Shown: positions 7,996 through 17,441 of the stretch, piece by piece
How positions within the stretch are numbered: position 1 is the first letter of the stretch
How the letters are laid out: every line of letters begins with the position of its first letter
Source of the DNA: Niveispirillum sp. SYP-B3756
GTDB taxonomy: Bacteria; Pseudomonadota; Alphaproteobacteria; Azospirillales; Azospirillaceae
Direction: 5' to 3'
NCBI RefSeq assembly: GCF_009495745.1
Contig: NZ_WIDQ01000006.1
Span: 248,001-312,000, forward strand
DNA length: 64,000 bases
Notes under the pieces: model-generated
What the model saw: the letters and a program-made list of their open reading frames with translations, nothing else
Told to the model about the DNA's origin: nothing
Database searches by the model: none
Program-made: the position numbers and the translations under genes

Positions 7996-9591
7996 ATGAT
8001 CGACCGGGCGGATGACGCCTTTGGCCGGCGCACCTTGTTGCGTGGTGCGGCCGCTACCCTTGCCACCGGCTGGGCCGGAACCGGTTGGGCGGCGGGGCAG
8101 GGCGCGCCCCTGGTGAAAACCACCTATGGCAAGCTGCGGGGGCGTACCCTGGACGGTATCCACCAGTTCAAGGGCATCCGCTATGGCGCTGATACCGGCC
8201 CGCGCCGTTTTCTGCCGCCGGCCCCGCCGCAGCCCTGGAAAGGCGTTCAGGAGGCGCTGACATTCGGTACCGCCTGCCCGCAGGGCCGCATCAATGAAGC
8301 AACCTCGGAAGATTGCCTGTTTTTGAATGTCTGGACGCCGGGGCTGGATACGGCGCGCCGGCCGGTCATGGTCTATATCCATGGCGGGGCCTATGCCAGC
8401 GGCTCCGGCGCCAACCCGCTTTATGATGGCAGCAAGCTGGCCCGCCGGGGTGACGTGGTGGTGGTGACGCTGAACCACCGGCTGAACCTGTTCGGTTACC
8501 TGTCGCTGGGCCGGCTGGTGGGCGGCGATTATGCGGATTCCGGCAATGCGGGGATGCTGGATCTGGTGCTGGCGCTGCAATGGGTGCGGGACAATATCGC
8601 CGCTTTCGGGGGCGATCCGGGCCGGGTGATGCTGTTCGGCCAGTCTGGCGGCGGGGCCAAGATCGCCACCTTGATGGCCATGCCGGCCGCACGCGGCCTG
8701 TTCCACCGCGCCGCCACGATGAGCGGGCAGCAACTGACGGCCTCCGGCCCGCTGAACGCCACCCGGCGGGCGGAAACCTATCTGGCCGCATTGGGCCTGA
8801 CACCGGATCGCGCGGCGGAGGTGGCCCGCCTGCCGGTGGAAAAGCTGGTGGCGGCCTTGAAAACCACCGACCCGGTGATCGGCAGCGGCGGGATTTATTT
8901 CGGCCCGGTGCTGGATGAACGCAGCCTGACGCGGCATCCCTTCTATCCCGACGCCCCGGCCCTTTCCGCCGATATCCCGATGATGATCGGCAATACCAAG
9001 GATGAAACCCGCAGCCTGATCGGCGGCGGGGAGCCGGATAGTTTCACCCTGACCTGGGAGCAACTGCCGGCCCGGCTGGCCAAGCATATGCGCGTGGATA
9101 TCACCCCGGAAATAGTGGCGGCGGAATATCGCCGGCTTTACCCGGCCTATAGCCCCAGCGACGTGTTTTTCGCCGCCACCACCGCCGGCCGGTCCTGGCG
9201 TGGTGCGGTGGTGGAGGCGGAATTGCGTGCCCAACAGGGCTCCCCCGTCTTTGCCTATCAATTGAATTGGGGCTCGCCCAAGGATGGCGGCAAATGGGGG
9301 GCCCCCCACACGCTGGATATTCCGCTGGTCTTCGGCACGCTGGACGCACCGGATTCCATCACCGGCACCGGGGTGGATGCCGCTGCCGTCTCGCAGCAGA
9401 TGATGGATGCCTTCATCGCCTTTGCCCGCAACGGTAACCCCAACCATGCCGGCCTGCCGGCATGGCGCCCCTATCGGTTGGAGGGGCGGGAGACGATGCT
9501 GTTCGATGTCCGCCCCGAACTGGCCAGCGATCCGCGCGGGGCGGAACGTCAGCTTTTTGCCAAGGTTCCCTTCATCCAACAAGGCACCTGA
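7996..9591 (+). CDS. Type B carboxylesterase
   Basis: 531 residues with a Tat-like leader (GRRTLLRGAAAT at 10-21). Carboxylesterase family motifs are all visible: HGGA at 129-132, EDCLFLNVW (105-113), and GQSGGG with nucleophile Ser217 in the FGGDP-x-x-V context. The third-residue Gln instead of the usual Glu in GESAGG is a mild deviation. Operator site A lies about 65 bases upstream and uronate catabolic genes follow, so it likely removes methyl, acetyl or feruloyl esters from pectin fragments in the periplasm (inference from context). Confidence 0.85.
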   Translation: MIDRADDAFGRRTLLRGAAATLATGWAGTGWAAGQGAPLVKTTYGKLRGRTLDGIHQFKGIRYGADTGPRRFLPPAPPQPWKGVQEALTFGTACPQGRINEATSEDCLFLNVWTPGLDTARRPVMVYIHGGAYASGSGANPLYDGSKLARRGDVVVVTLNHRLNLFGYLSLGRLVGGDYADSGNAGMLDLVLALQWVRDNIAAFGGDPGRVMLFGQSGGGAKIATLMAMPAARGLFHRAATMSGQQLTASGPLNATRRAETYLAALGLTPDRAAEVARLPVEKLVAALKTTDPVIGSGGIYFGPVLDERSLTRHPFYPDAPALSADIPMMIGNTKDETRSLIGGGEPDSFTLTWEQLPARLAKHMRVDITPEIVAAEYRRLYPAYSPSDVFFAATTAGRSWRGAVVEAELRAQQGSPVFAYQLNWGSPKDGGKWGAPHTLDIPLVFGTLDAPDSITGTGVDAAAVSQQMMDAFIAFARNGNPNHAGLPAWRPYRLEGRETMLFDVRPELASDPRGAERQLFAKVPFIQQGT

Positions 9592-9610
9592 GGGGCGACG
9601 ATTTTGCGCA

Positions 9611-9626
9611 TGACACCGGTTGCACA
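9611..9626 (+). promoter_or_regulatory. Candidate LacI operator, site B
   Basis: TGACACCGGTTGCACA 104 bases upstream of the altronate dehydratase start. Its position supports the downstream ATG at 9730 as the true start. Confidence 0.7.
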
Positions 9627-9729
9627 CGGTGGCACTCCGGTGGCATTCATTTGTCTGGCAATTGATCCTGTGGCAGCACGCGCCGCCCGCATGGCGGTGG
9701 TTCTGTCGGGCAGGGGGGAGAAGTGCTTC

Positions 9730-11235
9730 ATGTCCAATGTTGATCACGAACTGCCGGGCGTCTGGCGGATCGACCCGCAGGATGATGTCGCCACCGCCCT
9801 GCGCCCCCTGGCGGCGGGGGAAAGGGTGATGGTGGGGGATGCAGAGATCACCCTGGCCGCCGATATCGCCAAGGGCCACAAGCTGGCGCTGCATCCCATC
9901 GCGGCCGGTGCGCCGGTGCGCAAATATGGCTGGCCCATCGGGATTGCCACCGCCGTCATCGGGCCGGGGGAGCATGTTCACAGCCATAATGTGAAGACCG
10001 GCCTGGATGCCGAACTGGATTACCAGTACCAGCCGGACCCACCATCGCCTGCGGTGGCCGGGGACCTGCCGACCTTCCAGGGTTACCGCCGCCCCGACGG
10101 GCGGGTGGGTACGCGCAATGAAATCTGGGTGCTGTGCACCGTGGGCTGTGTCGCCAACACGGCCCGGCTGATTGCAGAGGAAGGCAACCGTCGCTTTGCT
10201 GGCCGGGTGGATGGGGTTCACGCCTTCCCACACCCGTTTGGTTGCTCGCAATTGGGTGATGATCTGGACCATACGCGGTCAGTGCTGGCCGCCCTGGCCC
10301 AGCATCCCAATGCCGGCGGCGTGTTGCTGGTGGGGCTGGGCTGTGAATCCAACCAGTTGGACCGGCTGCTGGCGGAGATGCCGCACCGTGACGCCGCCCG
10401 CCTGCGCGCCTTCGCCGCCCAGAAGGTGGGGGATGAGCTAGAGGAGGGGCTGGCGGCGGTAGAAGAACTGGTTGCCATCGCGGAGGGGGACCACCGGGAG
10501 GCCTGCCTGCTCTCTGATCTGGTGCTGGGGCTGAAATGCGGCGGATCGGACGGGTTCAGCGGTCTGACGGCCAACCCGTTATTGGGCCGGGTGACAGACC
10601 GGTTGACGGCCGGCGGCGGCACGGCGGTGCTGACCGAAATCCCGGAGATTTTCGGGGCGGAGGAATTGTTGATGCGCCGGGCCGCCAGCCGAGAGGTTTT
10701 CGACGATCTGGTCGGCGTGGTGAATGGCTTCAAACGCTATTTCCTGGATCACAACCAGCCGGTGCATGAAAACCCCTCCCCCGGCAACAAGGCTGGTGGC
10801 ATCACCACCCTGGAAGAAAAATCTCTGGGTGCCGTGCAGAAGGGCGGGCGGGCAACCGTCACCCAGGTGCTGCCCTATGGCGGCCGGGTCAGCGGGCCGG
10901 GGCTAGCCCTGCTGGAAGCGCCCGGCAATGACGCGGTTTCCTGCACCGCCCTGGTGGCGTCGGGGGCCACGCTGCTGCTGTTTACCACCGGGCGGGGCAC
11001 GCCGCTGGGTTTCCCCGTGCCGACGCTGAAAATTGCCACCAATAGCGACCTTGCCAGCCGCAAGCCGCGCTGGATCGATTTCGATGCCGGAACGGTACTG
11101 GGCGCCGGCGGGATGGAGGCGGCAACCGACCGGTTGCTGGACCTGATTGCCGTCACCGCCAGTGGTGTACCGGCCCGGAATGAAACCAATGGCGAACGTG
11201 AAATCGCCTTGTGGAAAAGTGGGGTGACCTTATGA
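9730..11235 (+). CDS. uxaA: Altronate dehydratase
   Basis: 501 residues; removes water from D-altronate to give 2-keto-3-deoxygluconate in the isomerase route for galacturonate. An N-terminal SAF-type domain (KGHKLALHPIAAG ... GEHVHSHNV, roughly residues 40-90) is followed by the dehydratase domain with GYRRPDGRVGTRNEI, GLGCE and LKCGGSDGFSG, the iron-binding-type signature of the family. ATG 9730 follows GGGGGGAG at 9713-9719; extending the frame upstream to 9604 would absorb operator site B. Its stop overlaps the next start (ATGA), so the reductase is translationally coupled. Confidence 0.93.
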   Translation: MSNVDHELPGVWRIDPQDDVATALRPLAAGERVMVGDAEITLAADIAKGHKLALHPIAAGAPVRKYGWPIGIATAVIGPGEHVHSHNVKTGLDAELDYQYQPDPPSPAVAGDLPTFQGYRRPDGRVGTRNEIWVLCTVGCVANTARLIAEEGNRRFAGRVDGVHAFPHPFGCSQLGDDLDHTRSVLAALAQHPNAGGVLLVGLGCESNQLDRLLAEMPHRDAARLRAFAAQKVGDELEEGLAAVEELVAIAEGDHREACLLSDLVLGLKCGGSDGFSGLTANPLLGRVTDRLTAGGGTAVLTEIPEIFGAEELLMRRAASREVFDDLVGVVNGFKRYFLDHNQPVHENPSPGNKAGGITTLEEKSLGAVQKGGRATVTQVLPYGGRVSGPGLALLEAPGNDAVSCTALVASGATLLLFTTGRGTPLGFPVPTLKIATNSDLASRKPRWIDFDAGTVLGAGGMEAATDRLLDLIAVTASGVPARNETNGEREIALWKSGVTL

Positions 11236-12695
11236 GCCGACTGACCGACACCAGCCTTGCCGGCTTGCCCGCCGCCATTCGCCGTCCCGCCTATGACCGG
11301 GCGGCGGCCGGGATCGGCATTGTCCATATCGGCCCTGGCGCGTTCCACCGCGCCCATCAGGCCAGCTATATTGACAGCGTGCTGGAACAGGGGGGCGACT
11401 GGGCGCTCTCCGTCATTTCGCTCAACAGCCGCGATATTGCCGATGCGTTGACACCGCAACAGGGGCTCTACACGCTGGCCACCTTGGGCGAAAAGGCGGA
11501 ATACCGCGTCATCGGCGCAATCCGGGAGGTGTTGCACGCGCCATCCAGCCGGGCCGCCGTCCTGGCCCGGCTGGCCAATCCGGCCACCCGCATCGTCACC
11601 TGTACGGTGACGGAAAAGGGCTATTGCCTGAACGGCGCCGGCCTGCTGGATGCCGATCACCCCGCCATCCGCGCCGATCTGGCCAGCCCGCAGGCCCCCA
11701 CCAGCCTGATTGGCTGGCTGGTGGAGGGGTTGCGCCTGCGCCATGCCGATGGGTTGCCCCCGTTCACTGTGGTCAGTTGCGACAATCTTTCTGACAACGG
11801 CCGCAAACTGGGCCGGGCGCTGGTGGATTTTGCCGACCGGCTGGACCCCGCCCTGGCCCGCTGGATTGAGGCGGAAGGGGCCTTCCCTTGCACCATGGTG
11901 GACAGTATCACGCCGGCCACGGATGAGGCGCTGAAGGCCCGCGTTGCCGAGGCCTTGGGCGTGGCGGATGCCGCACCGGTACAGCGGGAACCCTTCACCC
12001 AATGGGTGGTGGAGGACCGGTTTTGCAATGGCCGCCCGGCCTTTGAAAGTGTCGGCGTGCAGATGACCAGCGATGTGGCGGCGTTCGAGCGCGCCAAGCT
12101 GCGCCTGCTGAATGGCCCGCATTCCAGCCTGGCCTATCTGGGCCTGCTGCTGGGGCTGGAAAGCGTGGCCGATGCCGTGGGGCACAGGCTGCTGTCCGGC
12201 TTTGTCGAACGGCTGATGCGGGAGGATATTGCCCCCACCGTGCCGGCCCCGGCCGGGTTCGATCTGGATGGCTATATAAGCGCGATCCTGGCCCGCTTTG
12301 CCAATCCCGGCATCCGGCATCTGCTGTCGCAAATCGCCTGGGATGGGTCGCAGAAGCTGCCGGTGCGCCTGCTGGGCACCATTGCCGATACGCTGGCGCA
12401 GGGCAGGGCGGTGGATGCGCTCTGCCTGCCCGTGGCGGGCTGGCTGCATTTCCTGCGCCAGCGCGCCCAGCCGGGCCAGCCGAAGCTGGTCGATCCGCTG
12501 GCGGAACGGTTGCTGACCATTGCAGCCGGCACCAAGGGGGAGGCAGGCAGCGATGTCGCCGCCTTCCTGGCACTCGACGCGGTGTTCCCGCCTGCCCTGG
12601 CGGCGGATGCCCGCTTCCGGCGCGCGCTGGAAAGCGCCTATGCCGCCCTGGCACCGGGCGATGCGGAGGCGGTAGCGCGCGCGCTGGCAGGCTGA
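11232..12695 (+). CDS. Tagaturonate/fructuronate reductase (mannitol dehydrogenase family)
   Basis: 487 residues. The NAD-binding N-terminus has IVHIGPGAFHRAHQASYID, typical of UxuB-type hexuronate reductases, and VTEKGYCL plus LLNGPHSSLAYLG further on match the family. In E. coli UxuB reduces fructuronate and UxaB tagaturonate; because the partner here is altronate dehydratase and no mannonate dehydratase is visible, tagaturonate to altronate is the expected reaction, possibly with dual specificity. ATG 11232 overlaps the uxaA stop by ATGA; a GTG at 11211 in frame is less likely. Confidence 0.88.
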   Translation: MSRLTDTSLAGLPAAIRRPAYDRAAAGIGIVHIGPGAFHRAHQASYIDSVLEQGGDWALSVISLNSRDIADALTPQQGLYTLATLGEKAEYRVIGAIREVLHAPSSRAAVLARLANPATRIVTCTVTEKGYCLNGAGLLDADHPAIRADLASPQAPTSLIGWLVEGLRLRHADGLPPFTVVSCDNLSDNGRKLGRALVDFADRLDPALARWIEAEGAFPCTMVDSITPATDEALKARVAEALGVADAAPVQREPFTQWVVEDRFCNGRPAFESVGVQMTSDVAAFERAKLRLLNGPHSSLAYLGLLLGLESVADAVGHRLLSGFVERLMREDIAPTVPAPAGFDLDGYISAILARFANPGIRHLLSQIAWDGSQKLPVRLLGTIADTLAQGRAVDALCLPVAGWLHFLRQRAQPGQPKLVDPLAERLLTIAAGTKGEAGSDVAAFLALDAVFPPALAADARFRRALESAYAALAPGDAEAVARALAG

Positions 12696-12752
12696 GGCGA
12701 TCGATTGCTTTCGCCCAAGCCTCCCTATTACTATATGAGATTGAACCGCTAA

Positions 12753-12773
12753 GGCCGCCCGCAAGAGGCGGCC
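12753..12773 (+). other. Hairpin between the reductase and lacI genes
   Basis: ggccgcc (12753-12759)/ggcggcc (12767-12773), loop cgcaaga; no T-run, so weak as a terminator. It lies 33 bases before the regulator start. Confidence 0.4.
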
Positions 12774-12806
12774 GGCGGTTCAGCCCAGGATCAGGAAACG
12801 GAAACC

Positions 12807-13871
12807 ATGTCGGACAGCGATCTGTCGGCCCCCCAAGAGCGTACCGCCCCGGTGCCGAAACGCCGACCGACTATCAACGATATCGCCCGCATGGCGGAAG
12901 TATCGAAGAAAACGGTCTCCCGCGTGATTAACGGTTCCTCCCTGGTCAGCGAGGAGACGCGCCAGCGCGTGAATGCCGCCATCGCGGAAAGCGGCTTTGT
13001 GCCAGACCCGCAGGCGCGCGGGCTGGCTTTTCGCCGCTCCTTCCTGATCGGGCTGATCTATGACAACCCGAACGCGCAAACCATTGTCATTTCCCAATAT
13101 GGCATTCTCGACCGGCTGCGCGGGTCGGAATTTGAGCTGGTGGTTTATCCCTGCGACCGGGGCAGCCCGTCACTGTTCAACGATATCCGCGCCTTTGTGG
13201 AACGGCAGAAGCTGGCCGGCGTCGTGCTGCTGCCCCCGGTGTCAGAGAATGATGCCCTGGTGGCGATGCTGCGGGAACTGGGTTGCCCGCATGTCCGCAT
13301 CGCCTCCGCCGCGCTGGATGAGCCGGCGCATATGGTCGCCTCCAACGACCGGATCGGCACGGCCCAGGCGGCCGCCCATCTGCTTGATCTGGGGCATAAG
13401 GAAATCGCCGTCATCACCGGGCCGGAAGGCTATCGCTCCGCGCGGGAGCGGCTGGAAGGGTTCTGTGGTGAGTTGGATAAGCGGGGCATCACGCTGTCCC
13501 CTGATCATATTGTGCGCGGTGGTTACACTTTTGAGTCCGGTGTGGCGGCGGCCGAACGGCTGTTGAGCCTGGAGCCGCGACCGACTGCCATTTTCTCCTC
13601 CAATGATGAAATGGCGGCCGGGCTCTACCATGTTGCCTATCTGCGCGGGTTGCGCATCCCGGAAGACCTGTCGGTGATCGGCTTTGACGATACGCCGCTG
13701 GCATCGCGCATGTGGCCACCGCTGACCACGGTACGCTGGCCGATCCGGGACATGGGGCGCAGTGCGGCCGAATTGCTGCTGGATAACCAGGAAACCAAGC
13801 GCCGGCGCGCGGCCCCCGCCTATGAGGCGCGGCTGACCATCCGTTCATCGACGGCCCCCCCGAAAGGGTGA
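12807..13871 (+). CDS. LacI-family regulator of the pectin/galacturonate island
   Basis: 354 residues. The helix-turn-helix is in PTINDIARMAEVSKKTVSRVINGSS (~22-46), preceded by a ~20-residue flexible tail, and the hinge-type sequence PDPQARGLAFRR follows. The C-terminal periplasmic-binding-like domain shows GHKEIAVITGP, FSSNDEMAAGLY and VIGFDDTPLASRMWPPLTTV, normal for sugar-responsive repressors. It lies in the middle of the uronate genes, and five copies of TGACACCGGTT precede the surrounding units but not this gene itself. It most likely represses them and is released by a uronate or KDG-type metabolite (inference). Confidence 0.92.
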   Translation: MSDSDLSAPQERTAPVPKRRPTINDIARMAEVSKKTVSRVINGSSLVSEETRQRVNAAIAESGFVPDPQARGLAFRRSFLIGLIYDNPNAQTIVISQYGILDRLRGSEFELVVYPCDRGSPSLFNDIRAFVERQKLAGVVLLPPVSENDALVAMLRELGCPHVRIASAALDEPAHMVASNDRIGTAQAAAHLLDLGHKEIAVITGPEGYRSARERLEGFCGELDKRGITLSPDHIVRGGYTFESGVAAAERLLSLEPRPTAIFSSNDEMAAGLYHVAYLRGLRIPEDLSVIGFDDTPLASRMWPPLTTVRWPIRDMGRSAAELLLDNQETKRRRAAPAYEARLTIRSSTAPPKG

Positions 13872-13929
13872 GGCGAACAGCGATTTCACATCCTGGTACG
13901 ACTAGCATCAATTTACTTGCGACCGTCGT

Positions 13930-13945
13930 TGACACCGGTTACCAT
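13930..13945 (+). promoter_or_regulatory. Candidate LacI operator, site C
   Basis: TGACACCGGTTACCAT, 80 bases upstream of uxaC. Confidence 0.75.
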
Positions 13946-14025
13946 CGAAGCCTACAAGATGCCGGTGATCATTCTGGCAGAAGCTCCATCCCGGCATAAC
14001 GGGGGGCGACAAGGGGGGATTTGCG

Positions 14026-15465
14026 GTGGCGAAAACGTTGCGCCTGCACCCGGAACGTCTGTTTCCGTCCGATCCGGCAGCCCGCGCGGTGGCCGCGAGG
14101 CTTTATGCCGAAATTCGTGACCTACCGATCATCAGCCCGCATGGCCATACCGACCCGGCCTGGTTTGCGGAAAATGCCGCCTGGACCGACCCGACATCGC
14201 TGCTGCTGGCACCGGACCATTATCTTTACCGGATGCTCTACAGCCAGGGGATTCCGCTGGAAAAGCTGGGTGTGCCCTCGCGCCAGGGGCCGAGCGGGGC
14301 GGACCCGCGGGAGGCCTGGCGGCTGTTCGCCAGCCATTTCCACCTGTTCCGCGGCACGCCTTCCTCCATCTGGCTGAACCATGTGTTCGGGGAAGTGTTC
14401 GGTTTCACCCAGGCGCTCTCCACGGAAACGGCCGATGAATATTATGACGGCATCACTGCCGCCCTGGCCACGCCGGCTTTCCGCCCCCGCGCCCTGTTCG
14501 ACCGGTTCCGCATCGCCTTGCTGGCCACCACCGAAGGGGCGGTGGATGAATTGCCCCATCACCGCGCCATGCGGGCGGAAGGCTGGCACGGCAATGTCGT
14601 GAGCACCTATCGACCCGATTCCGTTGTCGATCCTGAGCATGAGGAGTTCGCCGGGGCCCTGGCGCGCTTTGGGGAGATGACGGGGGAGGATGTGGAAAGC
14701 TGGGACGGTTATCTGCGGGCCCACCGCAAGCGCCGCGCTGATTTCATCGCCATGGGGGCGACGGCCAGCGACCATGGCCACCCCACCGCCGCCACCGCCG
14801 ACCTGTCGCGCCCGGCGGTGGAAGCGCTTTTCGCCAAGGTGTTGGCCGGCAAGGCTGATGCCGCTGAGGCGGAGCTGTTCCGCGCCCAGATGCTGACCGA
14901 AATGGCGCGGATGAGCCTGGATGACGGGCTGGTGATGCAGATCCATCCCGGTTCCTTCCGCAACCATAACCCACAGCTTTTCGCGGCTTACGGCCGTGAC
15001 AAGGGTGCCGATATTCCGCGCCAGACCGAATATGTCCAGGCGCTGCGCCCACTATTGGGTGCGCATGGCAATGACCCGCGCCTGTCCATCATTCTGTTCA
15101 CCCTGGATGAAACGGTCTATGCGCGTGAGCTGGCGCCGCTGGCCGGCCATTACCCGTGCCTGACCCTGGGGCCGGCCTGGTGGTTCCATGACAGCCCGGA
15201 AGGGATGCGCCGCTTCCGGGAGCAGGTGACGGAAACCGCCGGCTTCTACAATACCGCCGGCTTCAACGACGATACCCGCGCCTTCCTCTCCATCCCCGCC
15301 CGCCACGACGTGGCCCGCCGGGTGGATAGCGCCTTCCTGGCGCGCTTGGTGACGGAACAGCGGCTGGATGAGGATGAGGCGGCAGAACTGGCCTTTGACC
15401 TGACCTGGACGCTGCCGCGCCGTGCCTATCGCCTGAATAATCTGCCTGCGGACCCACGCGGCTAA
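14026..15465 (+). CDS. uxaC: Uronate isomerase
   Basis: 479 residues. Converts D-galacturonate to D-tagaturonate (and glucuronate to fructuronate), the first cytoplasmic step of the pathway. Amidohydrolase-like barrel with ISPHGHTDPAWF (~35-46) supplying the metal ligands, VSTYRPDSVVDPEH, MQIHPGSFRNHN and GPAWWFHDSPEGMRRFREQVTE, all hallmark UxaC segments. Start is GTG 14026 behind AAGGGGGG at 14011-14018. Followed by kduI after 24 bases, so uxaC-kduI-kduD form one unit driven from operator site C. Confidence 0.95.
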   Translation: MAKTLRLHPERLFPSDPAARAVAARLYAEIRDLPIISPHGHTDPAWFAENAAWTDPTSLLLAPDHYLYRMLYSQGIPLEKLGVPSRQGPSGADPREAWRLFASHFHLFRGTPSSIWLNHVFGEVFGFTQALSTETADEYYDGITAALATPAFRPRALFDRFRIALLATTEGAVDELPHHRAMRAEGWHGNVVSTYRPDSVVDPEHEEFAGALARFGEMTGEDVESWDGYLRAHRKRRADFIAMGATASDHGHPTAATADLSRPAVEALFAKVLAGKADAAEAELFRAQMLTEMARMSLDDGLVMQIHPGSFRNHNPQLFAAYGRDKGADIPRQTEYVQALRPLLGAHGNDPRLSIILFTLDETVYARELAPLAGHYPCLTLGPAWWFHDSPEGMRRFREQVTETAGFYNTAGFNDDTRAFLSIPARHDVARRVDSAFLARLVTEQRLDEDEAAELAFDLTWTLPRRAYRLNNLPADPRG

Positions 15466-15489
15466 AACCTTCCTGGGGGGAGACATTCA

Positions 15490-16335
15490 ATGTTTGAGAA
15501 GACGTTCCACGCCACGCATCCGGACAGCCTGGAGGCTGCCAACACGGGTGACCTGCGTAACCGCTATCTGGTGACGGGGATTTTCCAGCCGGGTCGGGTG
15601 GTGCTGAACTACTCCCATAATGAGCGGTTTGTCATCGGCGGGGCCGCCCCGGTGGATGGCGCGTTGGAGCTGCCGACCCAGACCGAACCCGCCGCTGCCG
15701 CCGGCCGCCCCTTCCTGGAGCGGCGGGAACTGGGCATCGTCAATGTCGGCGGGCCCGGCCGTATTGTGGTGGATGGGCAGAGCTTCACCATGGGGCCGCG
15801 TGACGGGCTTTATGTGCCGATGGGTTCTGTTGCCGTCAGCTTTGCGTCGGATGATGCCGCCAACCCGGCTTTGTTCTATCTGGCCTCCACGCCGGCCCAT
15901 GCCGCCCTGCCGATCCAGCATCTGCCGATCGAAAAGGCCAATCCGCTGCAGCGTGGCGCGCTGGAAACCTCCAACGAGCGCACGATCTATCAATATATCG
16001 TGCCGGGCGTCTGCGCCTCGGCCCAGTTGCTGCTGGGCGTGACGATCCTGAAGGAAGGTTCGGTGTGGAATACCATGCCGCCGCATCTGCATGAACGCCG
16101 CTCGGAGATTTACTTCTATTTCGACCTGCCAGAGCAGGACCGTGTGTTCCATTACATGGGCCATCCGGATGCCATGCGCCATATTGTGGTGAAGAACCAT
16201 GAGGCGGTGATCTCCCCGCCCTGGTCCATCCATATGGGATCGGGCACCCGCGCCTATGGCTTCATCTGGGCCATGGGTGGCGAGAACCTGGATTATACCG
16301 ACATGAAGGTGCTGGATATCTGCCAGTTGGCGTAA
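15490..16335 (+). CDS. kduI: 5-keto-4-deoxyuronate isomerase
   Basis: 281 residues, the usual KduI length. Isomerises 5-keto-4-deoxyuronate, which forms spontaneously from the unsaturated ends made by pectate lyases, to 2,5-diketo-3-deoxygluconate. Cupin-type zinc-site residues are in [18 protein letters not shown] (~196-213) and [27 protein letters not shown] near the end. GGGGGGAGA precedes the ATG. Located between uxaC and kduD, as expected for a pectin pathway. Confidence 0.96.
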   Translation: MFEKTFHATHPDSLEAANTGDLRNRYLVTGIFQPGRVVLNYSHNERFVIGGAAPVDGALELPTQTEPAAAAGRPFLERRELGIVNVGGPGRIVVDGQSFTMGPRDGLYVPMGSVAVSFASDDAANPALFYLASTPAHAALPIQHLPIEKANPLQRGALETSNERTIYQYIVPGVCASAQLLLGVTILKEGSVWNTMPPHLHERRSEIYFYFDLPEQDRVFHYMGHPDAMRHIVVKNHEAVISPPWSIHMGSGTRAYGFIWAMGGENLDYTDMKVLDICQLA

Positions 16336-16400
16336 GGGGCAGGGGGCTGCATGGGGCCCCCCCTGCCATCCTGCGGCCTATCTTCCAGAGGAACAAGCCG

Positions 16401-17153
16401 ATGAACCCGTTTGATTTGACCGGCCGGGTGGCGATGGTGACGGGGGCCAATACCGGCCTGGGCCAGTCACTGGCCATCGCACTGGCCCGCGCGGGCGCCG
16501 ATATCGTCACCGTGGCCCGCCGCGATGCCGGCGAAACGGCGGCGGCGGTGGAAGCCGTTGGCCGGCGCTGCCTGCAACTGACGGCCGACCTGTCCAAGAT
16601 GGACGGGCTGCCGGGGCTGGTGGCCGACACGCTGGCCCATTTCGGCCAGCTGGACATTTTGGTCAATAATGCCGGCATCATCCGCCGGGCCGACGCCGTG
16701 GATTTCACCGAGGCCGATTGGGATGATGTGATCGATACCAACCTGAAAAGCGTCTTCTTCCTGTCGCAGGCGGCGGCCAGGCACATGCTGGAACGCCGCA
16801 GCGGCAAGATCATCAACATCGCCTCGATGTTGAGCTTTCAGGGGGGCATCCGGGTGCCCAGCTATACGGCGTCGAAATCGGGTGTGGCGGGGCTGACCAA
16901 GCTGCTGGCCAATGAATGGGCCGGCAAGGGCATCAATGTGAATGCCATCGCACCCGGCTATTTCGCCACCAACAATACCGAGGCCCTGCGCGCGGATGAA
17001 AACCGCAACCGCGACATCCTGGCCCGCATCCCCGCCGGCCGCTGGGGCGAACCAGATGATCTGGGCGGGGCCGCCGTGTTCCTGGCCAGCCGTGCTGCTG
17101 ACTATGTCCAGGGCCATATTCTGGCTGTCGATGGCGGCTGGCTGGCGCGGTAA
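16401..17153 (+). CDS. kduD: 2-dehydro-3-deoxy-D-gluconate 5-dehydrogenase (SDR family)
   Basis: 250-residue short-chain dehydrogenase. Rossmann motif TGANTGLG at 14-21, NNAG at 89-92, catalytic Ser142 and YxxxK (Tyr155, Lys159). Reduces 2,5-diketo-3-deoxygluconate to 2-keto-3-deoxygluconate, joining the lyase branch to the galacturonate branch. 65 bases after kduI with GAGGAAC ahead of the start. Last gene of the uxaC-kduI-kduD unit; the next gene has its own operator. Confidence 0.94.
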   Translation: MNPFDLTGRVAMVTGANTGLGQSLAIALARAGADIVTVARRDAGETAAAVEAVGRRCLQLTADLSKMDGLPGLVADTLAHFGQLDILVNNAGIIRRADAVDFTEADWDDVIDTNLKSVFFLSQAAARHMLERRSGKIINIASMLSFQGGIRVPSYTASKSGVAGLTKLLANEWAGKGINVNAIAPGYFATNNTEALRADENRNRDILARIPAGRWGEPDDLGGAAVFLASRAADYVQGHILAVDGGWLAR

Positions 17154-17254
17154 CGGTTGCACAAAAACGACACTTGCACCGGATCAAGTTCCGGCGCGGT
17201 TTGACTGACTTCTCCGCATTGACATGAATGTGTATCCGGATCATGATCCGTTTA

Positions 17255-17270
17255 TGACACCGGTTACTTA
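17255..17270 (+). promoter_or_regulatory. Candidate LacI operator, site D
   Basis: TGACACCGGTTACTTA, 171 bases upstream of the TonB receptor start. The remainder of 17154-17441 contains no gene. Confidence 0.75.
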
Positions 17271-17441
17271 AGACAAGCCGGAACATAAGAACTAAGGTCA
17301 TCCAATCGGGATGGCTGGCTGGCGGTGCTGGGGAGCGCGCCTTTTACATCATAAAACGCGATCTTTGCATCTCTCATGCTCTTTTGCTCGCGGCAAATAA
17401 ATCGGGCCTGCGTCAAAGCGGCCGAATTGGGAGGAATGGAA

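Noticed and set aside
7912-10272. Open frame of 786 codons on the minus strand
   Set aside because: Antisense to the carboxylesterase and uxaA, both with clear family motifs; biased low-complexity composition typical of shadow frames in GC-rich DNA.
10875-12764. Open frame of 629 codons on the minus strand
   Set aside because: Antisense to the hexuronate reductase; His/Gln/Arg-rich shadow translation.
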